Source: Tridacna crocea (taxonomy: Eukaryota; Mollusca; Bivalvia; Cardiida; Cardiidae). Taken from it: a stretch of 64,000 nt of DNA. The stretch spans positions 9,924,245 through 9,988,244 of the forward strand of contig OX031066.1 in NCBI GenBank assembly GCA_943736015.1. Reading direction: 5' to 3'. The notes beneath the pieces were generated by a model. That model saw nothing but the letters and a program-made list of their open reading frames with translations. It searched no databases and was not told the DNA's origin. Positions 22,387-30,964 of the stretch are shown here, piece after piece (positions within the stretch are counted from its first letter, which is position 1; each line of letters starts with the position of its first letter). Made by a program: the position numbers and the translations under genes.

Positions 22387-22570
22387 AGCTCCAGATTGAG
22401 GGGATGCATGATTTTGATTTCAAAATTGAAAATATTAATAATTCTCCTCTAAAACCTATGTTGAAGGTACTCATTAGAATCGTCTCATCGTGACAATTCT
22501 AATGAGTACCCACAACATATTGTTCTAAAGAGAAATAATGGATTTAAATACCACCACTCCCTCTTTTCTA
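22387..22570 (-). mobile_element. ACTCATTAG hairpin MITE (copy 2)
   Basis: GAGCTCCAGATTGAGGGGAT at left, CACTCCCTCTTTTCTAAAGC at right. Internal inverted repeat GGTACTCATTAGAATCGTC ... GACAATTCTAATGAGTACC. Confidence 0.7.
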
Positions 22571-22613
22571 AAGCTCTGTAGAAATGTTATCAAAAGTTGA
22601 ATACAGAAGTTAC

Positions 22614-22843
22614 ATTACCTCTTTACTCCATAGATACTCATTTCTACTCATTCCTTGTAGGAGCCTTTGGAAAACATTGCGGCAAAAGGTGAAATTGCTC
22701 GTAGCAAGCGATTTCACCTTTTGTCACAATGTTTTCTATGCTATCAAAAGTTGTCATATACACACAAGAAACGGCTTCATTCTTGCTGTTATTTAGGGTC
22801 AATTAGAGATACAATAGAAATGCCTTATGGGGTAAAGGGTTAA
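22614..22843 (-). mobile_element. TTAA hairpin MITE, GGCAAAAGGTGAAATTG stem variant
   Basis: Left ATTACCTCTTTACTCCATAG, right GGGGTAAAGGGTTAA. Same subgroup as 12806-13031 and 48450-48678. Confidence 0.85.
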
Positions 22844-23068
22844 TTCTTCACCACACGAGAAAATTTTAGACTGGTCCAAATTGAATGCATTTGCAGACGA
22901 CAAAATAAAGGTGAATGAAAGATTAAAATTTGGTTTGGGATGGCTTAAAAACACTGTGGGAAAAGGAGAAAATGCTGGTTACCAGCATTTTCTCCTTTTC
23001 CCACAGTGTTTTCAAAAGGTTTCTTTCTCAGGGTCGTGAAAAGTCGGGTTTGTGTGGTAATGAGTTAA
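22840..23068 (+). mobile_element. TTAA hairpin MITE, abutting the previous copy
   Basis: TTAATTCTTCACCACACGAG at left, TGTGGTAATGAGTTAA at right. Shares a TTAA with its left neighbour. The stem has CACTGTGGG paired with CCCACAGTG on the other arm. Confidence 0.9.
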
Positions 23069-23383
23069 TCCAGTCAACGGCTTGAAACTGTGTCATATGG
23101 TGTAAACAAGACACTTGATATGGGTAAATCTCCTTTTCTATTTTATTTCAGACTAACATAATATGCTGCATAAAAATCTTCCCCCCTCCCAAATCCACAA
23201 AATAGTGAATTATTGAATCTGTTGAAGCCACAGGGCCTGTTGAATATAATTAGCAGCAGAAAAAATCTAGCAGTGATGAATCAACTGTTCAGTTGTGACC
23301 CTAAAACCACTGCCTTTTCACAAGTAGGTGGTGCCAAATTCTAACAGAAAATTAAATATTCGTATCGGGCACAGCTCACTTAT

Positions 23384-23770
23384 ACAAGAGAGTGATTGTG
23401 TTCTAAAGCCATTATTTCTCTTTTAAAACCTATGTTGTGGGTACTCATTAGAGTCGCCACTATGAGGCAATCTAAATGAGTACCCACAAAATAGGGTTTA
23501 ATGGAGAATAATAATCAAACCTTTACGAAGAATCCCTGGTTTTCACAACCCTAAAATAGAAGCCTTTTGAAGGGAACTAAGAAAGCCTTTCCCAAAAATG
23601 TTTTCTACCCTGCTGGAAACAACTTTCAATTTTTGAGTTGCATTTATTTTGTTGTCTGCAAGTGCTTTCAATTTGGACCAGTCTGAAATTTTGTCGTTTG
23701 GTAAAGGGTTAATATTTTAAATTATGAAATCAAAATCACTCCTTCTATCAGGAACTCCGATCAGGTTTAA
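23384..23770. mobile_element. ACTCATTAG hairpin MITE (copy 3) split by a TTAA MITE
   Basis: 23384-23513 carries GGGTACTCATTAGAGTCGCC and its inverted arm. After the insertion at 23514-23712 the sequence resumes as AATCAAAATCACTCCTTCTA, the family's other end. Confidence 0.6.
23514..23712 (-). mobile_element. TTAA hairpin MITE, hairpin mostly deleted
   Basis: Left AACCTTTACGAAGAATCCC, right TTTGGTAAAGGGTTAA. Most of the palindrome is missing between GAAGCCTTTTGAAGG and CCCAAAAATGTTTTC. Confidence 0.8.
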
Positions 23771-23847
23771 ATTCAAAGATAGATGTATAAATGCAAACAA
23801 TTTTAATTTGGATTGGTTCCCTGCAAATGGCTAAACATTTACTATAC

Positions 23848-24039
23848 ATACTTTGGTGGTTTCTCTGTGGTTCTGTAATCTTTAAAGGCTACAAGCTGTT
23901 GCTGGACACCAACCAGCCAGTTAGCAAATTCCCTGACATTCAGAATCTTCATGGTCTGTTCAATCCATTCCAAAAGGTCGAAGGTGAAGGTTTCATGATC
24001 CTGGACATTTCGCTAGTTGTCAAGGGTGTTGTCAATGAC
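23848..24039 (-). pseudogene. Beta-spectrin exon, start of spectrin repeat 1, with stop
   Basis: Acceptor CTGTTTTCTTTAAG, donor AAGTAT|GTATAG. It reads VIDNTLDN, TAG stop (24013-24015), [55 protein letters not shown]. Human beta-spectrin reads [64 protein letters not shown], aligned without gaps. The stop replaces a conserved Glu (GAG to TAG). Strong identity plus a clean nonsense change make this the clearest pseudogene exon. The large following exon (rest of repeat 1, start of repeat 2) is missing before 21738. Confidence 0.93.
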
Positions 24040-24092
24040 CTTAAAGAAAACAGTACGAAAGAAATAAATCTATGAAATAATGTTACTCCTAT

Positions 24093-24321
24093 TTAACCCA
24101 TTACCACATGACAATATTTTAGACTGGTCCAAATTGATAGCATTTGCAGACGACAAAATAAAAGTGGCCGAAAATTTGAGATTTGTTTTGTGAAGGGCAG
24201 AAAACATTGTGGGAAAAGGAGAAAATGCTGGTTACCAGCATTTTCTCCTTTTCCCACAATGTTTTCTCAAGGCTTCTTTCTCAGGGGCGTCAAAAGTAGG
24301 GATTGTGTGGTAATGGGTTAA
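24093..24321 (+). mobile_element. TTAA hairpin MITE, best-preserved palindrome
   Basis: TTAACCCATTACCACATGAC at left, TGTGGTAATGGGTTAA at right. The palindrome at 24199-24267 is 69 bp: two 34-bp arms and a single unpaired base, with no mismatch. Confidence 0.93.
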
Positions 24322-24344
24322 ACCTAACAGCAGCTCTCACTATG

Positions 24345-24574
24345 TTAACCCTTTCCTAAACAAGCCTGGTTTTTACGTGTCTGCAGTACAAGTCTTTTGA
24401 AAACACTGTGGGAAAGGGAGAAATTGCTCGTCACGAGCAATTTCTCCTTTTCCCAGTGTTTTGAGACTACCCTTTAGGAGAACTTTCTACCATTTTCATA
24501 GAATTTAAAATTGCTGTCTGCAAACTCTTTCAGTTTGGAAGAGTAAAAAATTTGTCGTTTGGGAAAGCGGTTAA
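24345..24574 (-). mobile_element. TTAA hairpin MITE, CTCG core variant
   Basis: TTAACCCTTTCCTAAACAAG at left, GGGAAAGCGGTTAA at right. Axis TTGCTCGTCACGAGCAA. Confidence 0.88.
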
Positions 24575-24928
24575 TTGCTTTTGTGGCCCATGTAGATCAA
24601 TATCAGGTTGCACAAAATGTGCAATCCAATCACTGATCTACGCTGTCCACTTTGCAGAGACATTCTGGAAAAGGGCAACCTTGAAATTGCTCTTATTACA
24701 GCTTTATTTCTAGAATAGAAATACCAGTTGATTTTACCTACTGCTCTCAGAGTTAAGACGTGTACCTATCGTAACAAAGAAAGAGCATTTCATCAATTGC
24801 TGATTCAGTTTTGTTAGACTATTGTACACTTAAACCTCTACCAAAAGTTTTCATACAGAACATTCTGTAAAAAAGTAAGTGTATCATTCAGTATTCAAAG
24901 TGCAAGACTTTTGATGTCAAACTCTTTT

Positions 24929-25115
24929 TTAACCATCTTTACCAAACGACTAAATTTTGGACCAGTCCAAATTGAAAGCATTTGCAGATGACAAAACATT
25001 GAGTGAAAGGGAGAAAATGCTGGTTACCAGCATTTTCTCCTTTTTTCCATCAATATTTTCAAAAGCCTTCTCTCTCATGGTCGTTAAAATTAAAGATTGT
25101 GTGGTAATGAGATAA
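24929..25115 (+). mobile_element. TTAA hairpin MITE, shortened left flank
   Basis: TTAACCATCTTTACCAAACG at left, TGTGGTAATGAGATAA at right. The sequence between GACAAAACATTG and the hairpin is deleted. Confidence 0.82.
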
Positions 25116-25158
25116 AATTATTACTTTGCCTCTAAAATTTACTATCCAGCTAGCTTAC

Positions 25159-25272
25159 CTTTCCAATATGTATGCCCTGTACAGTTTCAGCTTTTGTCTT
25201 GGAGAAGTAAAGATAGAAAAGTGACCACATAGGTAATGATGGACGTGTCATCAGGGAACTCCATGTTGACAT
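25159..25272 (-). pseudogene. Beta-spectrin exon, end of second CH domain, with frameshift
   Basis: Acceptor TGACCTTTCAG, donor GGAAAG|GTAAGC. It reads DVNMEFPDDTSIITYVVTF; then, after one extra base near 25221, YLYFSKTKAETVQGIHIGK. Beta-spectrins read DVNxEFPDEKSIITYVVxFYHYFSKMKALxVExxRIGK here, the end of the second calponin-homology (actin-binding) domain. The one-base insertion puts TGA in frame soon after. It is the most 5' exon found. The first CH domain and start are not between here and the ABCG-like exons, so the copy is truncated at its 5' end. Confidence 0.92.
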
Positions 25273-25635
25273 CTGAAAGGTCAGACAGGGAAATATGTAA
25301 ATTGTAACTGAAGTTACTGAAGGAAAAAGCTGTAGAAATTCAAAACAAAGGACAATTTACCTTTCACTACTTCAGTTGCTTTTGAGGCAAATGTAGATCA
25401 AGATCAGACTGCACAAAACGTGTAGTCTGACCATTAATATTCTTTGTCCATTTGCAGAAATACTTTACACAACTATTTTCTTCATTTTACATGTTTTCAA
25501 AAGACCTCTATTTGGGCATCATTGTGTCTTTGGATAGTGTGATAAAGTGATAAAAATTTCTGACTCCTGCAAAGTACTGGTAAAGAAACTCCGTGAATAT
25601 CACTGAAATAATGTTGAAATCAGCATTCAAAACCA

Positions 25636-25778
25636 TTAACTCTTTACTAAATAAGAAAAGTTTAGACTGGTCAAAATCGAAAACACTTGAAGGCGACAAG
25701 ATAAACATGATAAAAAATTGAAATTTGTTTTCAGCAGGGTAGAAAACATTGTGGGAAAAAGAAAAAATGCTGGTAACC
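25636..25778 (+). mobile_element. TTAA MITE truncated at the hairpin axis
   Basis: TTAACTCTTTACTAAATAAG at left. The sequence ends at GCTGGTAACC, the axis of the palindrome, and runs into unrelated DNA (ATGGAGATATTCACCCC). Confidence 0.8.
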
Positions 25779-25985
25779 ATGGAGATATTCACCCCAATGG
25801 ACACATGGACCGATGGACAAACAGGATGAGGGACATTGCTAAAACTATATTCCTCCGCCCCCAGCCATGGATAACTTGGCACTTTATTAGCCCATGTTAA
25901 ACTTGTGACATTTGGGGAGGGGCAACTTTTGGCCATCTTGGTAGAGGTCAATTAAATAAAGCAACTTGCCAGGATGAATAGTTTC
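25779..25985 (+). repeat. Degenerate end of a tandem-core element
   Basis: Contains GGAGGGGCAACTTTTGGCCA and CATCTTGGTAGAGGTCAATT, resembling units of the 45.6-kb array. A few hundred bases with no complete unit. Confidence 0.45.
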
Positions 25986-26164
25986 TGCAAAGATGTTAGA
26001 AACAGTTGATGCATGCAATGATGAACACAATGAACATCAGGCCATGACATAAGCCTGCTGGCCTTCAGTCAGAATAGATTATCAGCATTTTATCCTTTTC
26101 ATACAATTTTCTCAAGCCTTCATCCCTAGTGACATGAAACCATCAGATAATCTGTTGAAGGACT

Positions 26165-26251
26165 AATATCGATAAGTGAGTGCAACACTATTCTAAGTGC
26201 CTGTACATTGTACAGACACTTAGAAGAGTGTTGCACTCACCTATCGATATG
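26165..26251. mobile_element. Small palindromic (fold-back) element, copy 2
   Basis: ATATCGATAAGTGAGTGCAA at left is mirrored by TTGCACTCACCTATCGATAT at right. The centre CTGTACATTGTACAG. The whole element of about 85 bp can fold into one hairpin. Confidence 0.8.
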
Positions 26252-26508
26252 TCACAGCCAAACTCTGGCAAAAGGAAATTTCTCACATTCTCAGTGATGC
26301 ATTATACTAAGCAAGTTATCATGGATCCAAATAGTCCATTTATTTAACGACCAGCCCAATCATGACTTAGAATGGTCCTCTGAAATACTTCAAGATAGCG
26401 AGAAGTTTCGACCCATGTAAGCCATGTAGGCTGACCCCATTTTTGCAGATGTATTAAACCCCTTTTCATGGATTATGGTCCATAAACTTTTCTTTGTTTG
26501 ATACCTAC

Positions 26509-26567
26509 CAGTATGAGGATCCATCTGGTACAAATTCCATTTACTTCAGTTCATTGATGGACAGTGC
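26509..26567 (-). pseudogene. ABCG2-like exon near the C-terminus, with stop
   Basis: Acceptor ATTCCTTTCAG, donor TACTG|GTAGGT. It reads ALSINELK, TAA stop (26541-26543), MEFVPDGSSY. ABCG2-type transporters have RYGFxALxxNEFxGxxFC after the fifth membrane segment, so the stop replaces the conserved Gly. The match is short but its position, strand and order relative to the other three exons support it. The exons for membrane segments 3-5 between this and 27605 are not found. Confidence 0.6.
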
Positions 26568-27015
26568 CTGAAAGGAATGATTTGCTGAAGTGAGAATGTT
26601 GATAGTTCAATTTTCAGAACTGGGCAAATATTCACCAGGTGTCTTAAATATATAGGATCTGACATGAGTGGGCTTTTGAGATAAGATTTTATTAAACAAG
26701 TCTAGAGAAATGTTATTAAGTGAGCCTTTGGCAAGCTTAATAACATTTTCCTTTACTAGTTTGATAAAAATTTATCTTGAACGCCCACAAATGTCAGATT
26801 CTTTTTATCAAATAACAATATTTCACAAAATATAGATCAGATAATACAAAAACCTTCATAAATGCACCTGCTGTATTTTCTATGAGACTCATTCACTTGT
26901 ATGAAATGCATGCAAAATGACATCAAAAATGACGTGACACAAATGTGATATCAAACGTGTATAAGATAAGAAAATTCGTAATGGGTATATAACACTGAAA
27001 ATGTGAGGTTATGTG

Positions 27016-27241
27016 ATAATCAAAATACCAAATGGCAAAATTTTGGACTTGTCAAAATTGAAAGTATTTGCAGACAATAAGAGAAGTTGACTGAATAATT
27101 GAACTTGGTTTAGGAATAGGCTGAAAACATTGTTGGAAAAGAAGAAAATGTTCACTATTGGCATCTCATTTTCCAAAAATGTTTTCAAAAGCCTTTTTTC
27201 TCAGGGTCTTTATACATTAGGATTGTGAAGTATAGATTTAA
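27016..27241 (+). mobile_element. TTAA hairpin MITE, decayed
   Basis: Flank AAATGGCAAAATTTTGGAC, core GTTGGAAAAGAAGAAAATG and right flank TCAGGGTCTTTATACATTAG are recognisable. The right arm is worn. Confidence 0.7.
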
Positions 27242-27316
27242 AAAGTATTCTCTGTTAGATTCATTTGGCACACTAAGGAATCTTTAAAAGTATGGCGCTC
27301 TAAGAATTAATAATCT

Positions 27317-27543
27317 TTAACCCTTGAACAAACAATCACGAATTTTCAAGACCCTGACAAAGAAGCTATCTGAAAACCTTGTGGGAAAAGGAGAAAATGC
27401 CAGTAACCAGCATTTTCTCCTGTTCCCACAATATTTTCTAAGCTTCCCAGAACAAATTTCAATTTTTGAGTCACATTAATTTTGTCATCTACAAATGCTT
27501 TAATTTGGGTAGTCTGAAATTTTGTTGTTTGGTAAAAAGTTAA
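27317..27543 (-). mobile_element. TTAA hairpin MITE
   Basis: TTAACCCTTGAACAAACAAT at left, GTTTGGTAAAAAGTTAA at right. Near-perfect palindrome. Confidence 0.88.
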
Positions 27544-27604
27544 AGAACACAATGAAGCAAGAGAGAGGCAATGCATTTCTTGACTAAGAAGACACTGTAC
27601 TTAC

Positions 27605-27682
27605 AAGAAAAATGCTCTAAACACTTTAACAACTGACAAAATGCCACATATCATGTTCATAAAGATGATGAAAGCTCCAACC
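27605..27682 (-). pseudogene. ABCG2-like exon, membrane segment 2
   Basis: Acceptor GATTTCAG, donor TTTCTT|GTAAGT. Joined in phase to the upstream exon it reads RVGAFIIFMNMICGILS then VVKVFRAFFL. ABCG2 proteins read NRxGxLFFxxxNxxFxxxSAVELFxxERxLF, so the hydrophobic helix and following segment match. Two residues (the KE of FxKERA) appear lost without a frameshift. This half-transporter family exports drugs, urate and sterol-like compounds across the plasma membrane. Confidence 0.75.
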
Positions 27683-28020
27683 CTGAAATCAGAAAGTTTC
27701 TTAATTGATTAATTATCAATTGAATGGTATTTTGCACCACTTTCAATACAATTTCAGACATATCACTGAAACAGCTCACTTATATTCATGTATATCCTGG
27801 GTTCCACCAGTACAAGACTAATGCTCTAAACAGTTTTTCCCATGAAAAACCCATAGCTTCAAGCAAGGTTACAGGTTGATAATTCTGCAACTTACAAATA
27901 AGCAACAAGTAATATTTTTGTGTATTTTACACTTTTTTTACTGCTTTTTTTAACAATGTTTTCTAAATATTTCTCTCATCCAACTTGTTTTATGAAAATC
28001 TGGTCTGGACTTTTTAAATC

Positions 28021-28227
28021 TTTATTTTACAATCTCATATTTTAATGTCTCTGAAAAAAGAAGGAACTGCAAAAAGAAGAAATGCTTTTTACCAGCATTT
28101 TCTCCAGATGTGTTCTCTACTCTTTCATATAAAAACTCTAGAAATTGGGCCATATATAAAATGTTATCTGCAAAGGCTTTCAATTCACACAAGTCTAAAA
28201 TTTTGTCAATCTCTGTAAAGAGTTTAA
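28021..28227 (-). mobile_element. TTAA hairpin MITE, decayed
   Basis: Core GAAATGCTTTTTACCAGC, flank TTATCTGCAAAGGCTTTC, end TCTGTAAAGAGTTTAAA. Confidence 0.7.
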
Positions 28228-28360
28228 AGAGTTTATTAAAAAACTGCATAAGATATTGTAAATGAAGTAGCATATTTTAGGCATAAACAGTGGCTATACC
28301 TGACTCCATTGTAGCAATATGATCAAGGCCGATAGGAAGCCTACAGATACATGTACTGAC

Positions 28361-28446
28361 CTATTCTGAAGTCCTGAGGTACACGAGTCATCAATCTGCC
28401 AGTAGATGGCACCAACAGCAACACCAAATATAATCATAGTCAACAC
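28361..28446 (-). pseudogene. ABCG2-like exon, membrane segment 1
   Basis: Acceptor TTTCATCTAG, donor AATAG|GTCAGT. Open: VLTMIIFGVAVGAIYWQ then IDDSCTSGLQNR. ABCG2-type proteins read ...xxxxLGLxxGAIYxxLxxDxTGIQNR at the end of the first membrane helix. The GAIYW and SGLQNR motifs are diagnostic of this subfamily. Exon phase joins perfectly to both neighbours (27605-27682 and 29547-29614). No lesion inside this exon. Confidence 0.82.
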
Positions 28447-28498
28447 CTAGATGAAACCTAGACGAAACAATAGTTGTTAGTTACATATCATGAAAGGT

Positions 28499-28700
28499 AA
28501 AACCCTTTATTCAAACAATACAGAATTTAAACAACAGAGAGGAAAAGGACTTTTGAAAACACTGTGGGTAAAGGAGAAAATGCTGCTGGCCAGCATTTTC
28601 TCCTTGTCCCATGGTGTTTTCTCCTCTTTCAAGACTCTCTCCATCATATGAGCAACATTTAATTGTTTGTCTGCAAACGCTTTCAATTAGTCATATGGCC
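28499..28700 (-). mobile_element. TTAA hairpin MITE, right end lost
   Basis: CCCTTTATTCAAACAATAC at left, palindrome with axis GCTGCTGGCCAGC. The right end is replaced by another repeat after CTTTCAATTAGTC. Confidence 0.75.
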
Positions 28701-28702
28701 AG

Positions 28703-29035
28703 GAACAATAATGAATGAATGAATGAATAGTGTTTTAGGGCCCGTCGACAACTTAGGTCATATTGGGTGCACTTACTTGGTAAACAATAATGTGAGGTGA
28801 AAATAACATACATGTCGAACAACACAAGACAAACATGATAAATGAGGAATGGATGAAACACAAAATGATGCCCCTTTTGTCGCCTTTTACGACATGCATG
28901 CTGTCACTTTTGTTCCGCCAGATGAAATGGCAGATGTGACGATCGCGGGACTGCAGTGGTTTATTCTTGTAGCCCCGATTAAACCACACGGGGTCCCACA
29001 GGCCAATTGATTCCCATTCCAAACCCTTTTTACAT
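28703..29035 (-). repeat. SINE-like dispersed repeat with ATGA microsatellite
   Basis: Begins with four to five ATGA repeats (28710-28728). It contains GTCGCCTTTTACGACATGC and ACCACACGGGGTCCCAC, related to but distinct from the 29.08-kb repeat. The 89-codon frame at 28753-29022 is repeat-derived. Confidence 0.55.
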
Positions 29036-29075
29036 CGAGAAAAAAATATAGGATTTGGAATAAGAACTACCCAGC

Positions 29076-29206
29076 CTGCTGCAATCCTACGAATTACGAG
29101 GAAAGCAGCCGTTTGTCTCTAATTTTAGTCGCCTTCTACGACATGCCATAGAGAAAGGCTGAGGTCCTATTCTATACAGTAAAACCCCCGGGACCCCACG
29201 GGGACC
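29076..29206. repeat. SINE-like dispersed repeat (copy 2)
   Basis: Near-identical to 9033-9165. Same GTCGCCTTCTACGACATGCC core and GGGACCCCACGGGG end. Confidence 0.7.
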
Positions 29207-29379
29207 AGGAACAATAGGATTGAATTCAGATAGAATAAAATTTCTAGAATGTGTTGATTGATCATGCTACAATAACATAGCTCAGTAGTTTGGTAACATA
29301 ACAGGATTTGAAACTGATTTGGATCCCGCTTAGTTTTGTCATAGTCTTTTCATGTATATTATAATAGGTATTGCATGAA

Positions 29380-29515
29380 GATACAGTTTTCTCTCACCAC
29401 TGATGATTGTTACCGTGTTGGTGATGTGGGAAAGCAGCCAGTGACTTTGTAAGAATACCACGTTCAAATTGCAAGAGGGCATAAATAGTTGCACTGGCTG
29501 CCACAATTTATTGTA
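29380..29515 (+). repeat. tRNA-SINE 3' portion
   Basis: Carries GTGGGAAAGCAGCCAGTG and ATAGTTGCACTGGCTGCCAC, then TTGTAACAATATAATAGTAA, as in the SINE remnants at 48.9, 59.5, 62.4 and 63.2 kb. Confidence 0.6.
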
Positions 29516-29546
29516 ACAATATAATAGTAATAACTATGCATCTTAC

Positions 29547-29614
29547 CTGTAAAACTGATACAGCTGGATTTCTGACAAGCTGGATTTCTGACCAAATTAT
29601 TCAAAGTTCTCAAA
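29547..29614 (-). pseudogene. ABCG2-like exon before membrane segment 1, with 16-bp duplication
   Basis: Acceptor AAATTCTCCTCAG, donor TTACAG|GTAAGA. It begins LRTLNNLVRNPA. If one of two adjacent 16-bp copies (29563-29578 and 29579-29594) is ignored, the exon ends VSVLQ and joins in phase to the next exon. With both copies present the frame shifts and reads CQKSSCISFT. Family members read RxxxNLxRNPxxSxxQ before the first helix. So the duplication is a disabling lesion unless it is an assembly artefact. The ATP-binding half of the protein was not found upstream. Confidence 0.75.
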
Positions 29615-29758
29615 CTGAGGAGAATTTAAAGATTAGACCCCTGACAGTCGAGCTGTAAGTATCTTACAAAATATTGGGAAGTCAGTAGTGAAAACCAAAG
29701 GTTATCTGATGACACATACTGTTATAAGTATTTTAATGGCTTTTACAAAATAAAGAAC

Positions 29759-29987
29759 TTTAACTCTTTACCAGACGACAAAACTTTAGACCGTTCTAAA
29801 TTGAGAGCATTTGCAGACGACAAAATAAGCATGACCGGATATTAGAAATTTGCTTTGGGAAGAGTAGAAAACTTTGTGGGAAAAGGAGAAATGCTGGTTA
29901 CCAGCATTTTCTCCTTTTCCCGCAGTGTTTTCAAAAGGCCTTTTCCACAGGGTCGGTAAAAGTCGGGATTGTGTGGTAAAGAGTTAA
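29759..29987 (+). mobile_element. TTAA hairpin MITE
   Basis: TTAACTCTTTACCAGACGAC at left, TGTGGTAAAGAGTTAA at right. Near-perfect palindrome. Confidence 0.9.
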
Positions 29988-29989
29988 GC

Positions 29990-30480
29990 AGTAAGGGAAC
30001 AAATATTGCTTGAACTCGAACAAACTTTCACATACAGGAACAAGTCTCACAAATGATCAATGCAAAATACATATCAGTAATAATATGAAAGAGGCAACAA
30101 GAAGTTCCTTTGATGTCTGTCTTTAAATTATTTGTCGATACTTTTGTAAGTTTCCAGAAAAGGGAGGTAATTATCATATCCCTTTGTATTGAGAATATAG
30201 TGGTTGTAGGTCTATAAATGATAATTCTAGGAAGGACAAAAAAGAAAAATTAGCATGGTGAAAGTAGTACAATAATACTCATTTTTAATCTTAGCAAATT
30301 TTGTTGGATAATATTATAGTGGAATAGCTGTTTTCTATTATGGGTCCACTATGTTAAGATTACTTATGTGAGATTCCAAACAAATACCAAAAGTTGGTAT
30401 TGCTTTGGGTTTCCTCTCAAATAGAACTTTTATACTGAGGGTTAAAAACAACCTTATGAGTTGGATTAAGACAGCTTCAT
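29990..30480. other. No gene recognised
   Basis: AT-rich. I looked on the minus strand for ABCG ATP-binding exons (Walker A, LSGGE) and saw none. Confidence 0.4.
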
Positions 30481-30486
30481 TTAAGT

Positions 30487-30674
30487 TTTAGCCTCTTACC
30501 CGAAGACAAAATTTTAAATGCAATTGCAGACAGCAATTTCACTGTGGCTCCAACTGTAAAATTTTTCTTTGATAGACAAAATTGTGGGAAAAGGAGAAAA
30601 TGCTGGTTACCACAATGTTTTCGAAAGCTTCTTTTCCAAGAACATCAAATCACCACTGTGTGGTAAAGGGTAAA
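30487..30674 (+). mobile_element. TTAA MITE with one hairpin arm deleted at the axis
   Basis: GCCTCTTACCCGAAGACAAA at left, TGTGGTAAAGGGTAAA at right. The core runs GCTGGTTACC|ACAATGTTTTC: the right arm is lost from the axis outward. Confidence 0.8.
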
Positions 30675-30823
30675 AAGCTATTGAAGGGCCAACTTTTGCC
30701 TTCTGCCATAAACAGATGGTTCTTTAGCCTCAATATACAGGCTATTAAGTGGGGAAGTTCTAAATGATCAATGGACAACATTTCAGCCTTCATTATGAAC
30801 AGAATAAAAAACTTCTAGTTATA

Positions 30824-30960
30824 GACAAACTTTTGAAAACATTTATCTGTGATTTACAAACTTTTGAAAACATCTGTGGGTGACTGACAAACTTTTGAAA
30901 ACATTTGGTTGAGACTGACAAACTTTTGAAAACATTCCTCTGCGACTGGAACTTCTGAAA
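30824..30960. repeat. Minisatellite, about 33-bp unit
   Basis: ACAAACTTTTGAAAACAT recurs four times (near 30826, 30859, 30892, 30917-30935) with variable spacers such as TTGGTTGAGACTG. A fifth worn unit is GGAACTTCTGAAAGCG. Confidence 0.75.
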
Positions 30961-30964
30961 GCGT

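Noticed and set aside
23791-24075. 94-codon plus-strand frame
   Set aside because: Shadow of the minus-strand beta-spectrin repeat 1 exon.
30824-30960. Repeat block as coding repeats of the neighbouring acidic frame
   Set aside because: It lies after the stop of that frame, unit spacing is irregular, and it is not kept in frame.
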